DNA of 8,942 nucleotides from Thiolapillus brandeum (GTDB taxonomy: Bacteria > Pseudomonadota > Gammaproteobacteria > Chromatiales > Chromatiaceae), in NCBI GenBank assembly GCA_011051425.1, contig DRLF01000275.1, forward strand, positions 1 through 8,942. Direction: 5' to 3'. The notes under the pieces were generated by a model. It was not told where the DNA came from and ran no database searches. It saw only the letters and a program-made list of their open reading frames with translations. Made by a program: the position numbers and the translations under genes. Each line of letters begins with the position of its first letter. Position 1 is the stretch's first letter. Below, piece by piece: positions 6,660 through 8,942 of the stretch.

Positions 6660-8045
6660 TCAGTCCTCATCCTCCTCCACAATGCCCTGTGGCGGCACCA
6701 GGCCATATTCGTTGATCATACGGCGCAGCCGCGGCCTGGACACGCCAAGCACTTCGCAGGCTTTGCCCCTGTGCCAGTTGTTGGCTTCCAGTATTCTGCT
6801 GATATGTTCTTTTTCGATGTCCTTCAGGCTTCGGGCCGTGAGAGGTTTTTCCGCTGCAGGCGGAGTGCTGCCCATGCTCTGGCAGAGTATGTGTTCCGGC
6901 AACAGTTCCCGGGTAAAGGTATCGCTGTGAGAAAGCGCAACACCTTTCATGAGCACGTTTTCCAGCTCCCTTATATTCCCGGGCCACTGATAGGCTTCCA
7001 TGCATCCCAGCACATCTTTGGATATGTGGGTGACATTGCTGTGCAGTTCCTGGTTGATCCGGCCCAGCAGGGTTTGGATGAGATCCATGAGATCTTCCTT
7101 GCGTTCACGTAAGGGGGGCAGGTGAATGTTGATGACCTGCAGGCGATAGTACAGGTCTTCACGGAAGCTTCCTTCCTGTACCTTCTGTTCAAGATCAACA
7201 TTGGTTGCCGTGATGACACGGGCGTCCGAATGCTGGGCCTGTTTGGCGCCCAGTGGTGTGTATTCCTTGTATTGCAGTACGCGCAGCAGCTTGGCCTGCA
7301 TGGCGGGAGAAAGTTCACCTACCTCATCGAGAAAGATGGTGCCGCCGCGGGCCAGGGAGAATTTGCCTTCCTGTTTGCCCACTGCGCCAGTGAATGCCCC
7401 TTTCTCGTGACCAAACATGTCCGACTCCAACAGTGTTTCCACCAGGGCGGCACAGTTGATGGCAATGAACGGGCCGTCTGGCGTTTCACTGGAGCGATGC
7501 ACTGCACGGGCCACCAGTTCCTTGCCGGTGCCCGACTCGCCGGTGATCAGTACCGTAGCCGGGCTCTTTGCCACCAGGCCGATGGTCTTGAATACTTCTT
7601 TCATGGCGCGGCTGCGGCCCACCATGCTCGGGTGCCCGTTGATGTTTTCCTGGCCTGTGGAGAACAGCAGTTCATCGCTGTCCTTGCTGGTGTTCAGCAG
7701 CTTTATGATGGAAGCATCGAGTTCATCGATATCGATGGGTTTGTGGATATAGTCGTCGGCACCTTTCTGCATGGCCTCGATGGTGCTGTCCATATCATGA
7801 AAAGCTGTGATCATAATGATACAAACCTGAGGGTGCTGCGCCTTGAAGTCGGGCAGTCCTTCCAGGCCGGATCTGCCCGGCATGCGGATGTCGAGAATGA
7901 TGAGATCGGGACTGTAGCTGGTGGCAGTTTCCAGCCCTTCATCGACGCTTGCCGCCAGTTTTACCTGGTGTTCCTGGCTGCTGAGATGCAGCTGCAGCGT
8001 GCGGCTGCTGGCAATATCATCATCAACGATAAGGATCTTGCTCAT
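6660..8045 (-). CDS. NtrC-family sigma-54-dependent response regulator (REC, AAA+, Fis-type HTH)
   Basis: This 461-residue transcription activator remodels sigma-54 RNA polymerase by ATP hydrolysis when its receiver is phosphorylated. REC (1-118) has Asp8-Asp10, phosphoacceptor Asp52, Thr80 and Lys102. The AAA+ domain (about 140-370) shows Walker A GESGTGKE (169-176), the sigma-54-contacting loop GAFTGA (216-221), Walker B GGTIFLDE (234-241), the arginine-finger segment FREDLYYRL (294-302) and sensor II WPGNIREL (354-361). The C-terminal Fis-like helix-turn-helix (about 408-447) includes NNWHRGKACEVLGVSRPRLRR; an acidic tail ends the protein. Length and order are those of NtrC, ZraR and AtoC, but nothing here shows which process it controls, so no symbol is given. 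Its ATG lies inside the end of the kinase gene (23-bp overlap) with only a weak AGAGAG purine stretch before it, suggesting translational coupling. I see no strong sigma-54 (-24/-12) site in this window. Confidence 0.95.
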   Translation of the reverse strand: MSKILIVDDDIASSRTLQLHLSSQEHQVKLAASVDEGLETATSYSPDLIILDIRMPGRSGLEGLPDFKAQHPQVCIIMITAFHDMDSTIEAMQKGADDYIHKPIDIDELDASIIKLLNTSKDSDELLFSTGQENINGHPSMVGRSRAMKEVFKTIGLVAKSPATVLITGESGTGKELVARAVHRSSETPDGPFIAINCAALVETLLESDMFGHEKGAFTGAVGKQEGKFSLARGGTIFLDEVGELSPAMQAKLLRVLQYKEYTPLGAKQAQHSDARVITATNVDLEQKVQEGSFREDLYYRLQVINIHLPPLRERKEDLMDLIQTLLGRINQELHSNVTHISKDVLGCMEAYQWPGNIRELENVLMKGVALSHSDTFTRELLPEHILCQSMGSTPPAAEKPLTARSLKDIEKEHISRILEANNWHRGKACEVLGVSRPRLRRMINEYGLVPPQGIVEEDED

Positions 8046-8942
8046 GATCTTGACTCTCTGTTTTGGGATTCTGTGTTGCCGGGTTGATCGGCAGTATGAC
8101 GGAGATGCATGTGCCGGCTGGCTTGTTGTCGGACACGTAAATGTTTGCCTGGTGCTGGTCGAGGATGCGTTTCACGATTGCCAGCCCCAGACCAGTGCCT
8201 TTTGCCCGGGTAGTGAAAAAGGGTTCGAACATGCGTTTTTGGTCCTCGGCATCGATGCCGCAGCCATTGTCGCAGATGTCGATGCGCACATTGGTGCCTT
8301 CGTGACCCAGTTCGATCATGGCTTCTATACTCACTTGGGGAGAGTCGCTGTCGATCGTTGCCTGAAAGGCGTTGGCGATGAGATTCGAAAACACCTGCCG
8401 CAGCTTGGTGGCATCAGCATAGATGGTAGGCAGGCCGGAATGATACTGGGTGTGCAGGGTGATTTTTTTCTTGTGCCGGCGACGCTGTGACATGCCGATG
8501 GACAGGTCGATCACCTTGTCGATGGGGATCCATTCGGGTTTGAGTGCATCCGGGCGGGAATAGGAGAGCATGTCGGAAAGGATTTCTTCCATGTAGCGGA
8601 TCTGCTCCAGGGAGATATGGCACAGTTCATTGGTGTCGGCGCTGACAGCGGGGTCGGCTTTCTTGTCCAGGATCTGCAGGGTCATTTTGACTGACGACAG
8701 GGGGTTGCGCAGGTCATGGGCGATCATGCTGGCCATGCGCCCCATGGCAGCCATGGTTTCTGCCAGTGCCAGCTCGCGGTTCTGTTTTTCGACCTCCTTT
8801 TCGAGCCGCTTCTTTTCCGTGATGTCTTCCTTGACGGCAAGAATGCTGGTGATGTTACCCTCGTTGTCCCGTATGGCAGAAATGGCAGCGGCTTCCCAGA
8901 ACAGTTCTCCGTTCTTGCGGCGGTTGTGAAACTCTCCCCGCC
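8023..8942 (-). CDS. PAS-containing NtrB/ZraS-type histidine kinase, 5' end outside window
   Basis: This is the sensor partner of the downstream sigma-54 regulator. The frame stays open to the right edge: upstream of an internal Met codon at 8752-8754, codons from 8940 read the end of a PAS/PAC domain (EFHNRRKNGELFWEAAAI, then ILAVKEDITEKKRLEKE). The gene is therefore truncated by the window, and that Met is not the start. Numbering from the codon at 8940-8938: PAS/PAC 1-44, coiled linker 42-62, HisKA with His75 in MIAHDLRNPL, N box with Asn186 and Asn190, DNGCGI from 224, FEPFFTT, and GTGLGLAI from 248. No membrane helix lies in the visible part, so whether it is soluble or membrane-bound is unknown. 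It should autophosphorylate and transfer to Asp52 of the regulator; the 23-bp overlap supports pairing. The signal cannot be inferred. Confidence 0.93.
   Translation of the reverse strand, partial: RGEFHNRRKNGELFWEAAAISAIRDNEGNITSILAVKEDITEKKRLEKEVEKQNRELALAETMAAMGRMASMIAHDLRNPLSSVKMTLQILDKKADPAVSADTNELCHISLEQIRYMEEILSDMLSYSRPDALKPEWIPIDKVIDLSIGMSQRRRHKKKITLHTQYHSGLPTIYADATKLRQVFSNLIANAFQATIDSDSPQVSIEAMIELGHEGTNVRIDICDNGCGIDAEDQKRMFEPFFTTRAKGTGLGLAIVKRILDQHQANIYVSDNKPAGTCISVILPINPATQNPKTESQDHEQDPYR

Noticed and set aside
7122..8087. Long open frame on the + strand (321 codons) opposite the sigma-54 regulator
   Set aside because: It is antisense to intact REC and AAA+ motifs and shows no domain of its own.

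Overview
The window looks like chromosomal DNA of a Gram-negative proteobacterium, most likely a gammaproteobacterium. The reasons are an MscL of the enterobacterial size and pattern, a DamX-like SPOR domain that implies a periplasm and septal peptidoglycan, and an NtrC-type sigma-54 activator. Base composition is moderate (G+C somewhat above half by eye) and looks even throughout. I see no insertion sequence, integrase, tRNA, CRISPR array or other sign of recent transfer. The species cannot be named from this sequence.

Left part (153-5846, + strand): three consecutive same-strand genes that look like one signalling unit. First is a soluble histidine kinase with a degenerate receiver domain, a PAS domain and a phytochrome-like kinase core. 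Overlapping its stop by 8 bp is a 701-residue REC-PAS-GGDEF-EAL protein, a cyclic-di-GMP enzyme with an intact receiver that is the natural phosphorylation target of the kinase. About 80 bases further on is an unusual bitopic protein: an almost proline-free cytoplasmic coiled coil of roughly 446 residues, one membrane helix, a short periplasmic coiled coil and a C-terminal SPOR domain. This is the most interesting part of the window. It suggests a phospho-relay to c-di-GMP module placed next to a protein that spans from cytoplasm to denuded septal peptidoglycan.

Middle (5847-6659): a 295-base gap with two weak promoter candidates and a leader hairpin, then mscL (large-conductance mechanosensitive channel), then a strong hairpin terminator. 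Convergent genes meet here.

Right part (6660-8942, - strand): a two-component pair transcribed toward mscL. A PAS-containing NtrB/ZraS-type histidine kinase, whose 5' end lies beyond the window, overlaps by 23 bp a complete NtrC-family sigma-54-dependent response regulator (REC, AAA+, Fis-type HTH). Its input and target genes are not visible here.

The window thus holds two separate phosphosignalling systems, one probably ending in c-di-GMP and the other in sigma-54 transcription, on either side of an osmotic safety valve.
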